DNA from: Diphasiastrum complanatum
Taxonomy: Eukaryota; Streptophyta; Lycopodiopsida; Lycopodiales; Lycopodiaceae
Assembly (NCBI GenBank): GCA_029204225.1
Contig: CM055105.1
Location: forward strand, 13,126,721-13,190,720
Length of the DNA: 64,000 bases
Direction: 5' to 3'
The notes under the pieces are model-generated. The model did no database searches, was not told where the DNA came from, and saw only the letters and a program-made list of their open reading frames with translations. The position numbers were made by a program, and so were the translations under genes. Position 1 is the first letter of the stretch. Each line of letters begins with the position of its first letter. Below are positions 47,201-57,098 of this stretch, one piece after another.

Positions 47201-50200
47201 ATGTGGGACGGCCAGTGGGTCTGGCCCGCTATAGGCTTGTATCGGTGCACGCTACTCACACTGTCTTGCCCTGGTGGGCGTGTGCCTTAACACGCCTCTG
47301 ACTATGGTGTGTGATCTCCAGTGTCCTTTAGGGTTCGACTCTGGCTACAAGCGTAACAGCCCCCCCCAGAACCTCTAGGTTGCCCTCTAGGCCTATCTGC
47401 GGGAATGGTGGGCTCCTCCTCTGCCTCCGCGTCAAGTTCCACTAACAGGTCAACTAGGTCATCCCCTTGTGCCTTTGCCGCCTCTCGTCCACCCCCTCAG
47501 TATCCCCCTCCTCTACCCACTCCTCCTCATAATCAACCCTAACTCCTCTCTAACCTCCGAGCCCTCATCATCTCCCTCCTTAGCCCTCTCCTGCCCCCTC
47601 TTTGCCCTCCTCTACCGCCGTAAGGCCCGTGCGTTAGCCTCTGCCTGCCTATAAAACTCTTTATAGATCTCATCATCTAACTCCTCCTGTGTAAGTGGTG
47701 CTTGAGGAGCAGCTGTTGCCGAGTCCACCAAGCAAGAGTTAGGGTTCACCTACAACCACAAACAACGTTGTTGTCAAATAGGTGTCCTACAATTCATTAC
47801 ATATTTTGAAAGTAGTTCAATTCGTCAAACATAGCTCCAACATGGGGTAATAAAGTGACTCAACTCGATCATCTGGCCCTCTGCGCATGTGTCTCAGCAT
47901 ATGTCCGTTGGTGTTCACAAACTCCAACTGCCTGCACTGCTCGATGGATAGCCTGTTCCTCTTCTGTGTGTGATACAAGGCCGCCAAGTGCTCCAATTCC
48001 GCTCACAAGAGGATGCCAAACAATTCTATGAAAGGACTCTCTCGGCCAATCGCCGCAGCTCACCGGTGCTTTCCTTCCTAGATCGAATCAAAATCGGCTA
48101 AATTGGCCTACTCGACCTTTTCACTTCGGTCTTAGGATTCTCGAACTGGCAAATCGGTTTTAGGGTTTCAGAACTCAAATTTTTTTGTAGATCTGTCTAG
48201 AATTTAGAATGATAATAGATATCATTATTGAATTATAAACATTAAAGATTCCAAATTCCATATTTATTAGGCTTTTCTCACAACCAAGCATCCGATTCTG
48301 AGATTCGCATCAGCCAAATTCCAAGAAAATCTGATTCAGAGCTTCAAAATTCCAAATTCCAAAAAATCCGATTCAGAGATTTGAATCAGCGGAATCGGAT
48401 TCGAATCAAAATCGCTATTCGATCAGCATCGAATCGCAATTCAATGAAACTATAACCGGTGCTACAACCATGGATGATCCACCATGTCACATGCCTCAGC
48501 ATATCCTCCCTCAGCTGACACTGCTCTCCATCACAACAGTTTTGACAAGCAACACTGTAAATCCTAAGATTTTCTGTTTAACAACAGGTTAAAATTCCAA
48601 TGAATCAAGTTGAAAACATCACATAGCTTTTTACTTATCAACGCATATATCCCAATCATTCTATTAAGCATGGAAAACATAGTGCAGCCCCAAGACACAC
48701 CATAATTGAATGCCCACAGATCGTATCAGAGAGAGTGCCAAAAAACACATGGGATTAGGGCATAGGATTGGATAATTCCACTGCGAGCGATAAAGGGCGA
48801 ACGTTGGTAGCGTAGGAGTCTCTGCAGACGCAGTGTAGACGTAAACCATGCCCAAATCGGATGCCTACACAACACTTCACAGTTAGGCCGAAGAACACAT
48901 GGAATTAGGGCTTGGCAATCGAAACTTGCAATACAGACAATGAAGGGCAAAACTAACATCACAGGAGCCTTTGTACGCATGTGGAAATGCAGTCTAGGCT
49001 TAGACATCACCTCAATCGGATGCCTACAGGTCAATTCATGAAAATGGCAAAAATACACATGCATTTGGAGTGTGGCATTCAAATCTTGCTAGGCTTGTTG
49101 TAACGGTTGAAATTGACATTGTAGGAATTACCATGGGCATAAAGAAAGGTGGTTTAGAACCAAACATCGTTCGATTTCGTTGCCTACAGCTCAATGTAAT
49201 TGCTTTCAAAAAACTAAGCCTACACTCACCAAAAAACTCTATTGATTGATTTTGCTTGCCATGCAACTCAAATGCTGCTGCAATCGTGTGCACCACCTCT
49301 GGATCGACAAGTAGATGGTGCTCACGCGCAAAAAACCACCTCCTTAGCTCACATTTGGCCCTCCCTAACCCCTCAATGGCTAGCGTGAGGAGGGGTGCTG
49401 GAATTTTTTTCAAATCTGTTTTTTTTTTTGCATTTTTGATGCCAGTGCAAAACGCGTTTCTAGAAACATTGTCCCAAAAACGCATTTCTGGGCAACTATG
49501 ATGCATATATATCGGCATGAACGTATATACATATCATAGTTGCTTAGCATTTCTAGAAATGCGTCTAGATACTGTTCAAAAACGAGTTTCTGAAATGCAT
49601 TTCTGGTTTAGGGCAGCGTTTCTTAGAAAAGGTTTTTTTTTTTTTTGTGGGCAATATGAGTATCATGATAAAGCATTTATGAAAGGCAGTACATTTATGT
49701 AGGTTGTCCAATGTTTCGAGTACAATGTGGTCCAGTTTAGGTGCATCAATCACTGTTGGATTCTGTCAATCACACACACACATAGAAACTCGTTGGATTC
49801 TCAGAAACTCGTTGGATCCAGAATATTAAAAAAGTAATAGGGATTGAATTAAATGCAACAATCACACACACACACACACACACGGATAATATATATATAT
49901 AGAGAACAAAACAAAAACTATTATAATTGCGTTCCAGACAATGTTTTGCTATCCGGAATGGACATGTTCGAGGATGAACGTTTTGGAAAGAGCGATCTAG
50001 AACGTGGATGTGGCATTCCACTGAATATATCAAAGTTGCATCGATGAATCGTGATTCGCGAATTGCTAGGGGGGGTCACGAATCTTGATTCAAAAACAAT
50101 ATTTGTAAGTACATGCAACATGGGTATCAGTAGAAAGAGAAACCATAGAGGATAGAGATTAGATGAGTTTCTAGCAACTTCAGTCCCAATTTCGGACAAT

Positions 50201-51963
50201 TAGGTGAGATCTCATTTATATGAAATAAACTATGTAGGTCGTAAACTTGACCCAACTGGCATCAAATCAAATGGGTTTCCAATAGTTTTAGCTGCATAAC
50301 TCCATTTATTCTCTAATAAAAGCAAAAAAAAAATTAAGGAGAAGTAATATGTGTGTGTGTGTGTGTGTGATAGTTGCAAGCCCCGAAACGCGATCTGGAT
50401 TGCATTTCCGAAATTAGGGTCTTCCCGGAATGCAAAAAAAAACATATTCTTCTTGCTTTTCTTAACTTTGCCTTGAATGTTTTTGCTCTCCTTGAAATTT
50501 AAAAAGAAGAACTGTAATAAAAGGGTGGGGCTATGCCGGTTTATCAGTAGTAGGTTGTTAAACAAGTGCAAACTAAGAAAAGCCCTTTCGGAATTGTGAG
50601 CTATCGCAAGTAATTATCACTCTTTATGCTAGTTGGGTCCCAAACTCATGGGTGATGTGAGCATTGTTGTTTTTAATATGGCAATATTTGGCCCCCACGA
50701 CCTAATTCGGATGAATGGGACTATAGGTGGCCAAGTTGTAGCAGTTTTGTTTCATGACAGTTCTACACATAATTTTATTAACTCCAAATTGTTGCAGAAT
50801 CTAAAGGTGAAAACAAAGCAAAGGAACAGCTATAAGGATAATTCAGAATTTCATATTATGAATTTGGACAAAAAAGTAGACATAATTCTCAACAATGAGT
50901 GGTTTTATGAGCGTAATGAGTCATTAAAAAAGAACGATGTAACCCACAATTTGTCATTCTGGCATAATGACTCGAACATAGTCACATATCTTTTCTCTAG
51001 ACGACAAGACAGAGTCCAATTAAACTGAATGAGGACTTGGAGGATAATACAGAGACTTCCAATTATCACAAAAACCGCAAACACAGATGACATAGCATGA
51101 CCAACAACATCATCAACCACACAATGACAACCTGCATCCCTCAGACATCAAAGCCCCATCTACACCATTGATCACTACATTCTTCATATCTCGAGCATTG
51201 GTGTACACAAGATAGCATAGGCCTTAGGATCTAGATGGAAATAGATACCACTGGTCATTTTCTTGTACACTAGTTAGTCTTACTATGCGGAGGTAATTAC
51301 CTATCAGGTGGTATGAATTTCATCATGAACTATTGTTATTAGCGTACAAGCCTCTAGGTTTGTTTATTTGAGGAGACGCAGTGCACATCCGCATGATGAT
51401 TTACGCACATGTTATGTACTACGGGAGTCTTATGTACCATTTTGGTACTCTAAAAACGTCAATATATCTTTCTTCTTTCTTTTTTTCTCTCTCTGCTAAT
51501 CCAATGAAATATTCTGCAAAGATCTGGTTTGAAGTGCATATGAGAAACCCTCGATGCGCTAACTTCGATCTTAGCCCTAACCCTGTCTTATATAAGTGGT
51601 GAGTTGGTCCGGACGTCCTTTCCACTCCACGACTTATTTACCTAGCTTTTGCAGGATTTTGCAAAGCAGATGCAACCATGATGTTACATAATTTAGTGTG
51701 TTCTCCCTCTTTTTCTCTGGCTACAACACAAAAAAATGTAAGCTAGTCGAAGCAAACTTACGAGTCTGAGCAGATGTTGGATTGGTTGCAGATGAAAGGT
51801 GCTCATTTGAAGGGAATGAACTTTTGGCCAATAATCCATGCTGCTGCTGCTGATTGCTTAACGATCGCACACACTCATAAAATTTAAAGGGTTTAGAGAG
51901 GGAGACTCTCAAAAAGTTCCTTGCAGATGGAATGCCCATCTCCTTAAGCACAGCCAACGGCAT
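42132..51963 (-). CDS. Membrane protein of unknown family, two exons, 342 residues
   Basis: Exon 1 (51963-51762) starts [20 protein letters not shown], is rich in Ser, Arg and Lys and poor in acidic residues, and so looks like an organelle-targeting peptide. It ends at a strong CTC/GTAAGT donor in phase 1. Exon 2 (42958-42132) follows a TGCAG acceptor and joins in phase. Its C-terminal half carries three hydrophobic segments: [39 protein letters not shown] and [21 protein letters not shown] helical block, [16 protein letters not shown], precedes the first segment. The 8.8-kb intron is filled with Gypsy and CATAG-type repeats. Pairing the exons rests on phase, strand and complementary content only; an intermediate exon is possible. 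Family not recognised. Confidence 0.65.
42959..44205 (-). other. Start of the 8.8-kb intron; nothing recognised
   Basis: AT-rich, with one 83-codon minus-strand ORF (43779-44030) lacking any motif. Above 44100 a minus-strand element end (CATTGTTGCCAACGG, read from 44209 down) may begin. Confidence 0.5.
44210..44257 (+). repeat. (AT)n microsatellite between two element ends
   Basis: 48 bp of alternating AT. On the left the sequence reads GGCAACAATG and on the right CATAGTTGCTCAG, two outward-facing ends of similar design. Confidence 0.95.
44258..44512 (+). repeat. CATAG-headed short element (AACGCGTTTC type)
   Basis: Starts CATAGTTGCTCAGAATCGCG and carries repeated CGCGTTTCTGGG, AAAACGCG and CAGAAACGCG words to 44330. 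The right end is probably TTCGGAACAGCCAGTGTAGC, whose reverse complement resembles the left end. About 255 bp with no coding. Confidence 0.55.
44536..44900 (+). repeat. CATAG-headed short element, second copy
   Basis: Starts CATAGTTGCAGTTGTGAATT with GAATTGC/GCAATTC words. It contains the internal family word GGGCAACATGGGTATTAGAT at 44623 and a related one at 44794 (GGGCAATATGGATATCA), suggesting a tandem or nested pair. The right end is not resolved. Confidence 0.5.
45010..45511 (-). repeat. CATAG-headed short element (minus)
   Basis: Read on the minus strand from 45511 it starts CATAGATGCCCAGCG, then has AACGC/GCGTTTC-like words. At 45377-45361 it carries GGGGCAATATGGGTATCA, the internal family word. 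The lower part (45050-45150) is a GC-rich stretch with GGGGGC runs. The inner end is not fixed. Confidence 0.45.
45580..46340 (-). mobile_element. Ty3/Gypsy RNase H tail and integrase fragment
   Basis: Minus strand: [18 protein letters not shown] (end of RNase H) near 46320, then [12 protein letters not shown]...[14 protein letters not shown] (integrase HHCC-type region) and [31 protein letters not shown] (start of the integrase core) down to 45600. Several stops make it non-functional. Confidence 0.8.
46345..47330. other. Probable retroelement non-coding part
   Basis: No protein motif recognised; ORFs at 46403-46988 are short and overlap on both strands. The sequence is moderately GC-rich at 47000-47330 and lies between Gypsy RNase H and gag-like pieces, so it is likely element DNA. 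Confidence 0.35.
47340..47750 (-). mobile_element. Charged gag-like fragment (minus)
   Basis: Minus strand reads [27 protein letters not shown], stop, [26 protein letters not shown] with further stops. Its composition fits a retroelement gag N-terminal region or a similar charged ORF. Family not certain. Confidence 0.35.
47760..48061. other. Intron spacer
   Basis: Nothing recognised. Confidence 0.4.
48071..48454 (-). repeat. Dispersed 0.38-kb element, copy 2 (-), with 9-bp flanking repeats
   Basis: Flanked by ACCGGTGCT at 48062-48070 and 48455-48463, a perfect 9-bp direct repeat consistent with an 8- or 9-bp target duplication. Read on the minus strand it starts TATAGTTTCATTG and ends TAGGAAGGAA, and aligns with 4675-5055 throughout. 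No coding. Termini do not form an obvious inverted repeat. Confidence 0.85.
48464..49400. other. Intron spacer with near-repeats
   Basis: ORFs on the minus strand (48664-49518) show no domain. The words CAATCGGATGCCTACA and AAAACACATG(G/C)(G/A)ATTAGG recur at 48730, 48855, 48893 and 49015, indicating a degenerate repeat of about 130-160 bp. Confidence 0.4.
49400..49500 (-). repeat. CATAG-headed element end (minus)
   Basis: Read from 49500 downward: CATAGTTGCCCAGAAATGCG then TTTTTGGGACAATG and TTTCTAGAAACGCG. This is the same AACGCGTTTC design as at 44258. The inner boundary is unknown. Confidence 0.5.
49535..49770 (+). repeat. CATAG-headed short element (+)
   Basis: Starts CATAGTTGCTTAGCATTTCT with CTAGAAATGCG and AAATGCATTTC words; GGGCAATATGAGTATCA at 49650. 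It faces away from the minus-oriented end at 49500 across a 34-bp TA-rich spacer. Confidence 0.55.
49863..49883 (+). repeat. (CA)n microsatellite
   Basis: About 21 bp, followed by a short AT run at 49889-49900. Confidence 0.9.
50030..50250 (+). repeat. CAAAG-headed short element, GATTCG type
   Basis: Starts CAAAGTTGCATCGATGAATC with GATTCGCGAATTGC words. It shares CATGGGTATCAGTAGAAAGA with the copy at 2545 (there CAATAGAAAGAG). Confidence 0.5.
50350..50430 (+). repeat. (TG)n microsatellite abutting a GATAG-headed element end
   Basis: 20 bp of TG, then GATAGTTGCAAGCCCCGAAA, CGCGATCTGGATTGC; same TAGTTGC design as the CATAG group. Confidence 0.5.
50690..50960 (+). mobile_element. Ty3/Gypsy aspartic protease fragment
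   Basis: The plus strand reads [33 protein letters not shown], then [18 protein letters not shown]. The retropepsin active-site region (normally DSGSTHNFI) reads DSSTHNFI, so it is altered. A short fragment with no pol following. Confidence 0.7.
51030..51720. other. Intron spacer
   Basis: No recognisable feature; two overlapping short ORFs at 51381-51625 on opposite strands have no motif. Confidence 0.5.
51762..51963 (-). CDS. Exon 1 of the membrane-protein gene
   Basis: 202 bp from the ATG at 51963. An in-frame ATG at 51990 would add MCVCVCLLV, encoded by the (TG)n run. The donor reads CTC/GTAAGT. It encodes [38 protein letters not shown] and ATNPTSAQT. Confidence 0.65.
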
Positions 51964-51973
51964 AACAAGCAAG

Positions 51974-52004
<31 letters not shown>
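51974..52004 (+). repeat. (CA)n(TA)n at the start of the membrane-protein gene
   Basis: About 16 bp CA and 16 bp AT lying 10-40 bp upstream of the ATG at 51963 on the minus strand, so it is in the leader or, with the ATG at 51990, encodes Cys-Val repeats. Confidence 0.9.
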
Positions 52005-52041
52005 CAGCAAATTCTGCCAAAACGAAGAGAGAGAGACAGAT

Positions 52042-52550
52042 TTGGTCACGTTTGCCCTATAACTTATTTGAAGTGCTTTAAAATGACGTGCACTTAAGAA
52101 ATTTAGACATTTTTAGAGAGATAACATGTCACTATAAAAATTCCTAGAAAGATAAGTTTTTAGAAAGAGAAAGGTATAAAAGGGCAAGAAAGAGAAGGAG
52201 AGGAGTGCATCATAGAGAGAGAGAGAGAGACGATGTTTTTCATTTTTTAGGTCTTTTTAGGTTTCACATGAAAAATAGCAATAATGTGAGTTGAGAGAGA
52301 GAGAGAGAGAGGAAAAAAAATGTGGGCAATGATAGACAAAAAGAGTTTTGTTTATTCTCATTGGTCCACGTTTGCCCTAAAATGGATTTGAAGGGCATTT
52401 GAAGTGCATCAAAAATGGGTTGAAAATGACATGTGCATTTAAAAATTTCTAGAGAGAGAACATGTGGCTTTAGAAATTCTTGGAAAGAGAAGTTTCTAGA
52501 AAGAGAAGGTATAAAATGGGAAGAGAGAATAAGAGGAGCGCATCACCAAG

Positions 52551-52602
<52 letters not shown>

Positions 52603-53000
52603 GCTCACTTTTTATCTTTAAGGGTTTTTTTAGGTTTGACATGAAAAATAGCAATAATGTGAGTTGAGAGAGAGGCACTTACTTTTTATCTTTTAGGTTT
52701 TTTTAGGTTTGACATGAAAAACAGCAATAATGTTTTTTTAGGTTTGAATGAAGGATGAAAGGAGTTTGGGAGGTTTTCATTGGTCCACATTTTCCCTAAA
52801 ACGTCTTTGAAGGGCATTTGAAAATTCGTTGAAAAGCAGTTGAAGTGAGAGGACATTCTCTCTCTAGAAACTTTAAAGATAACTTTCTAGAAAGAGAAAA
52901 TCAGGGTATAAAATTTTGAAGGCAGGAGATATAAATCTCGATGGTGAGAGAGGAGAGAGGAACGCAAGAGTGAAAAAGTTTCGTTTTTTAGAGTTTTTTT
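52042..53000 (+). promoter_or_regulatory. Three direct promoter-like modules with TATA boxes and heat-shock elements
   Basis: Units begin at 52042, 52361 and 52780 with TTGGTC(C)AC(G/A)TTT(G/T)CCCT. Each continues with a TTTCTAGAAAGAG-like block, then GGTATAAAA (TATA at 52175, 52510 and 52907), then GA-rich DNA. In the middle unit 52489-52501 reads GAAGTTTCTAGAA, a perfect three-part heat-shock element 8 bp upstream of TATA. The third unit has TTCTAGAA; the first is degenerate. The modules point to the + strand, away from the membrane-protein gene. They could be solo LTRs or duplicated promoter DNA; no gene follows on the + strand. Confidence 0.6.
52554..52601 (+). repeat. (GA)n microsatellite
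   Basis: 48 bp, at the 3' side of the second promoter-like module. Confidence 0.95.
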
Positions 53001-53038
53001 TTGGTATGGGAGAGAAATAGTGATATAGTGAGATGTTG

Positions 53039-53040
<2 letters not shown>

Positions 53041-53114
<74 letters not shown>
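53041..53114 (+). repeat. (GA)n microsatellite
   Basis: 74 bp, at the 3' side of the third promoter-like module. Confidence 0.97.
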
Positions 53115-53116
<2 letters not shown>

Positions 53117-54640
53117 ACTTGATTTAGGGTGTTTTGGCACACATTAGAGGCTTTTTCCGTGTTCACCCCCCTCACCTGGGCTCTGCGGCACTTTACATCA
53201 TCCTGTCACCTGAGAGAACGGGTTCACAGGTTCTCTCCAAGAGCTGATCCGTGAAATATGCAAACACTCTCACCCGTTCTCCAACTCGTGTTGTTGGTAG
53301 GCGTCACCATGCCCAGGTGAGGGGGTGAGCTTGGAAAGTCGCTCTTAGTAGTGTGGCATGTCCATTTGTTAAAAAAAATTCATTGGAGAGAAAAAAAAAA
53401 AAAAAAAAAGGCCATTATCATTGTAGCGATGAATAAATGCTATGTGAAAAATGAGATCCCTCATGTGGGAGATGAGTTGCCTTGAAAAATGATGGCATGG
53501 TGTAAGTGGAGTCTCTTCTTTGAGTAATCATGGCATGGTATAAGTGGAGGTTCTTGGAGTAATCATGGCATCTCCACATGCCTTATGGCCTCTATTTTTG
53601 AAGGAGTTGCTTGAATTTAACTTTTATAGGTGCAAGACATCAGTATAATTCATATAGGGGGGATAGAGAAAAAAGAACAAAGGTCTCCAGACAAGTTTGT
53701 ATCTGAAATTGCAAGTGATGGGAGAGATGGCAGGGGTAAGTGTGATTCAACATCACTACTGCAAGGGGGTTGTGAAAACTCCTTTTCATCTTGTATAAAG
53801 CCTTAACTCTTGAGATAATATGTCTCCATAAGCAACCCTAAACACTTTTCTGACACTGAGAAAAGCACTTTTCTACCACCTGACTCCTTGGTTATTAAGC
53901 ACCAAAGTGGGTTAGCACAAAAACAAAACATAATGCTACACATCAATAGCTTCAGACTCACACAAAAACATCATCAACATTCTTATTAAAAATAGCACTC
54001 CCTACTATTTGCAAATCAACGTTGAGTTTTGTCATACACGCGACAATTCACAAAAAATAGCAGCAATCTAATTAACAACATGAAGCAAAAACAATATCAA
54101 CAACAAGAAGTAAAAAAATTCAAGAAGCTTATTTACAAATAGATTTTTCAAGCATACAAATGCAGGAGACTAACAAATCGTCCTGTATATAGGATTCGGC
54201 ATAATCTTATGCTTGGATATTTGGTACTCCAATGTAAGAGATTATTAGTTATGTCACGTCATTCCGAACTAAGCCAGAAATACAATTAGAATTTACATCG
54301 TGACCCATCATATTAAGCTCTTAGCTTGGACCTGATGTTAGGGTTCCATAGCACTTAACCTCAAATATATTCTAGTTATGACTGAAATCAAGTCTCTTGA
54401 ATCATGACATCACCTCTTCCACCTCTTAGTCAAAAGCCACAATTCTCTCACTAAATTGCCAAGTTTTAACAATCACATATACAAGTGGGTAGCGTCAAAA
54501 TTTGGGCTAATAAGTGCAATTATACTAAAATACACATGACTATAATCATGTGCCAATGGTGATCTTGTGGTCGAATAGGTCATGTGAGTAAAATGCAATA
54601 GCTAGTTTTGCAAATTCTAACACTCCTCATAACTATGCTA
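53115..54640. other. Gene-free region
   Basis: Contains the word GGCATGGTATAAGTGGAG repeated near 53500-53545 and a dispersed repeat at 54180-54300; otherwise nothing recognised. Confidence 0.5.
54180..54300 (-). repeat. Dispersed repeat, copy 2
   Basis: The reverse complement aligns with 34520-34640 over about 110 bp. Confidence 0.65.
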
Positions 54641-54649
54641 TTACTCCAA

Positions 54650-54825
54650 CATTTTGAAACATTTATTGTTGATCTAAACTTCATAAATGATCATCTTGTA
54701 AGCGGATTAGCAAGAAGATCAACCAAGCATTTTGATATTGTTACATACTCTAAATGAATCTCCTTTGTTTGAACCTTTTGTTGAGCAAAATGGTGACATA
54801 CTTTGATGTGCTCGCTCCTAGCAAG
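54650..54825 (-). mobile_element. Copia RNase H C-terminal fragment
   Basis: The minus strand reads RSEHIKVCHHFAQQKVQTKE, IHLEYVTISKCLVDLLANPL, TR and stop. This matches the end of Copia pol (HIDVKYHF...ADxxTKPL type). No other pol part is seen. Confidence 0.7.
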
Positions 54826-54829
54826 AAAT

Positions 54830-55640
54830 GTCGAAAATTAGTGGGTATGAGCGGAAGCTGGGAGCGAGCTTGATGAGTGGATCGGAAGCACCATAGTTAG
54901 CAGCAAAAGATTCATACAAATGCACAATAGAACAATAACAGTAGTAGGACAAATTGCACTCTGATTATTATCAACAATGAGTACAATGGCATGAAGTTGA
55001 GCGTGATAACGTTGATACTGATTAACAAATTATCATACTCAGAATATTAGAAGAAGTTTTCTGATGAAGATTCTAAGTTTGATATACTGAAAATATCTAC
55101 AACTGAATTTCCTACAGTTATTACAATCGCCTTTATGCCATAAATGCATGTACAAAGTTGGCGAACATCAATGTAAAGTCGTTGGGTCGGATTTCTACGG
55201 TATCAAAAAATTAGGTCGTTGCGAAATCATATATCCTTCATCTGTCTTTGTTTTGACATTGTCTCGATCAGGGAGGAAAATGTGGAGATGTCATATTTGG
55301 TGAGGGTACATGTTTGCGGCAGGTTGGTGGTGTGGGAAAGGTTGAGTGCCAAGGAAACCAACACTGGATCAAGGGGGACGTCATAATTTTGTCCCTTGTG
55401 GGTGAATGAGAAATGGTCAATGTCGAAGGTAGCAAAGGCCCTCTAGACTATAGAATTATCATGTGTGCGGGATACTTGCATGTTGGCTACGCCTACAGCA
55501 GTCAGAACTACAAGGCATCCATTAGTGCGAAGGGCGACGATCTCTTGCGCGGTGAGCAAGATCACGTATTGGCAAATCAGGCAGTGATTTTGAATTGGAG
55601 GGTCGGAAATAGAATTGGGAGGCTGTGAATGAGTAAAAGG
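54830..55640. other. Gene-free region
   Basis: Only a short plus-strand ORF (55413-55628, mostly hydrophilic) without recognisable motif. Confidence 0.45.
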
Positions 55641-55644
55641 GTCT

Positions 55645-55930
55645 GAAGGCGAGTAATAAGTTGTGGGCAAGTAATAGGCTCTGATGGCGAGTAATAGGAT
55701 TTGGTGCAGAATGATGAGGAAGGGTTGTGGGTGGTGTCGCGAGCAATGGTGTTTAGATGGTGATAAATGTGAGATGGTGAGTAATAGAGGATGGCGAGTA
55801 ATGGCTCTGAGTGTGAGTAATAGGTGAGTAACAGGAAATGATGGGAGATGATGACAGAGGCCTGCTGGTCAGTCGACGAGTAATGTGGGGGCTCTGATGG
55901 CGAATAATCAAGCTTGGAGAGTAATTGAAG
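55645..55930 (+). repeat. Degenerate GGCGAGTAATAGG minisatellite
   Basis: At least ten variants of GGCGAGTAATAG or GTGAGTAATAG at irregular 14-50 bp spacing, often preceded by GCTCTGAT or GGAT. Confidence 0.75.
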
Positions 55931-57090
55931 AAACCTTAAATTTCTATTTTATAGTTTTAGTATTTTTTTTTGCATTTTAGACTGCTGCATATCTTGAACT
56001 AGATTTTGCACAGTTTGCATATTTGAACTGTTTGTCGCACAGTTCGCATAATTTTGAAAAAGCCTATACTTAGCTTATTTTAATCTCAGTATCAGTTTTG
56101 TGAAGACCTTTGCATTCTATGCATTTTTCACGACTCAGCCATAGTCATCGACTTAGCCGAAGTCACTAACAAATCCAAGACACCATGGCTTCGAAGTGAC
56201 CAACATATCGGAACACGCCGACACATTGAGCAGTCACCAAAAACTTGAACAATAAGTGAATATCAACACATTATCTGGCAAGGCCGAACTATCGGAACCT
56301 TAGCTTGACAAGCCGTAGGGTCAAAGATCTTGCGTAGTATAGCCCTCCCGCCTGTCAACAAGGGTTAGATCACTGGATAGGTGCCTAACTATGCATAGAT
56401 GCTAAATTTAGTTAGTTTCCTACTTCCTCCCTAACTCTATTCACCACTAACACTACTCTCCCTTAACTCTACTCCTCTACACTAATATTCATCATGATTT
56501 GGGTGAAGGAAAGGGATAGAAAAGGAGAGGAAGAGAGAAGAGAAGAGAGAAAGAGAGAGAGATGAGATGGAGGTTAGCTCAAATGCTCAATGTCATTGCT
56601 TATGGAAAAACCTTAACTAGCATAACAAAAAAGCATGGGAAATGAAAATAACAAACAATCATAACAATAGCATAAGCAAGATTGATTAGCAAATGAGGAT
56701 GCTTGAACTCTCAAAATGGTAGAGTCTCCTCCTCTCTATTAAGCATGAAAATAGTGTACAAATGGTGCCTTTTTATAAAATGGGGAAGGTCCTTGCCCCT
56801 CAATCCTATTGGCTAATATTCACATTGATCCTATCCATTCATCTTGGACCCAACTTGATCCAAGGGTCTACAAAAAGTACATTGGAAATCACAAGATTCA
56901 TGTGAGTCCAAAATTGGACCCAACTCTAAAAAGTAAACTCTAAGCTTACAATTGACTTTGGGCCTCAAGTTTTATTTTAATTACAAAGGGCCCAAGTCTA
57001 TTATTTTATTTACAACTTTACTTGCGTGCTCATTGGGCCATGGGCTTATACACGCAGGATGCCATGCCCTCGCAGCACATTTTATTGGAT
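55931..57090. other. Gene-free region, possible LTR
   Basis: A minus-strand TATA-like motif (TTTATAAAAAGG, near 56770-56782) and general likeness to the LTR at 36275-36928 suggest an LTR here, but I could not find its ends. Nothing else recognised. Confidence 0.35.
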
Positions 57091-57098
57091 GATTTTAT

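Noticed and set aside
47310-47370. tRNA-like word GGGTTCGACTCTGGCTAC
   Set aside because: Only a T-arm-like stretch; no acceptor, D-arm or anticodon structure around it.
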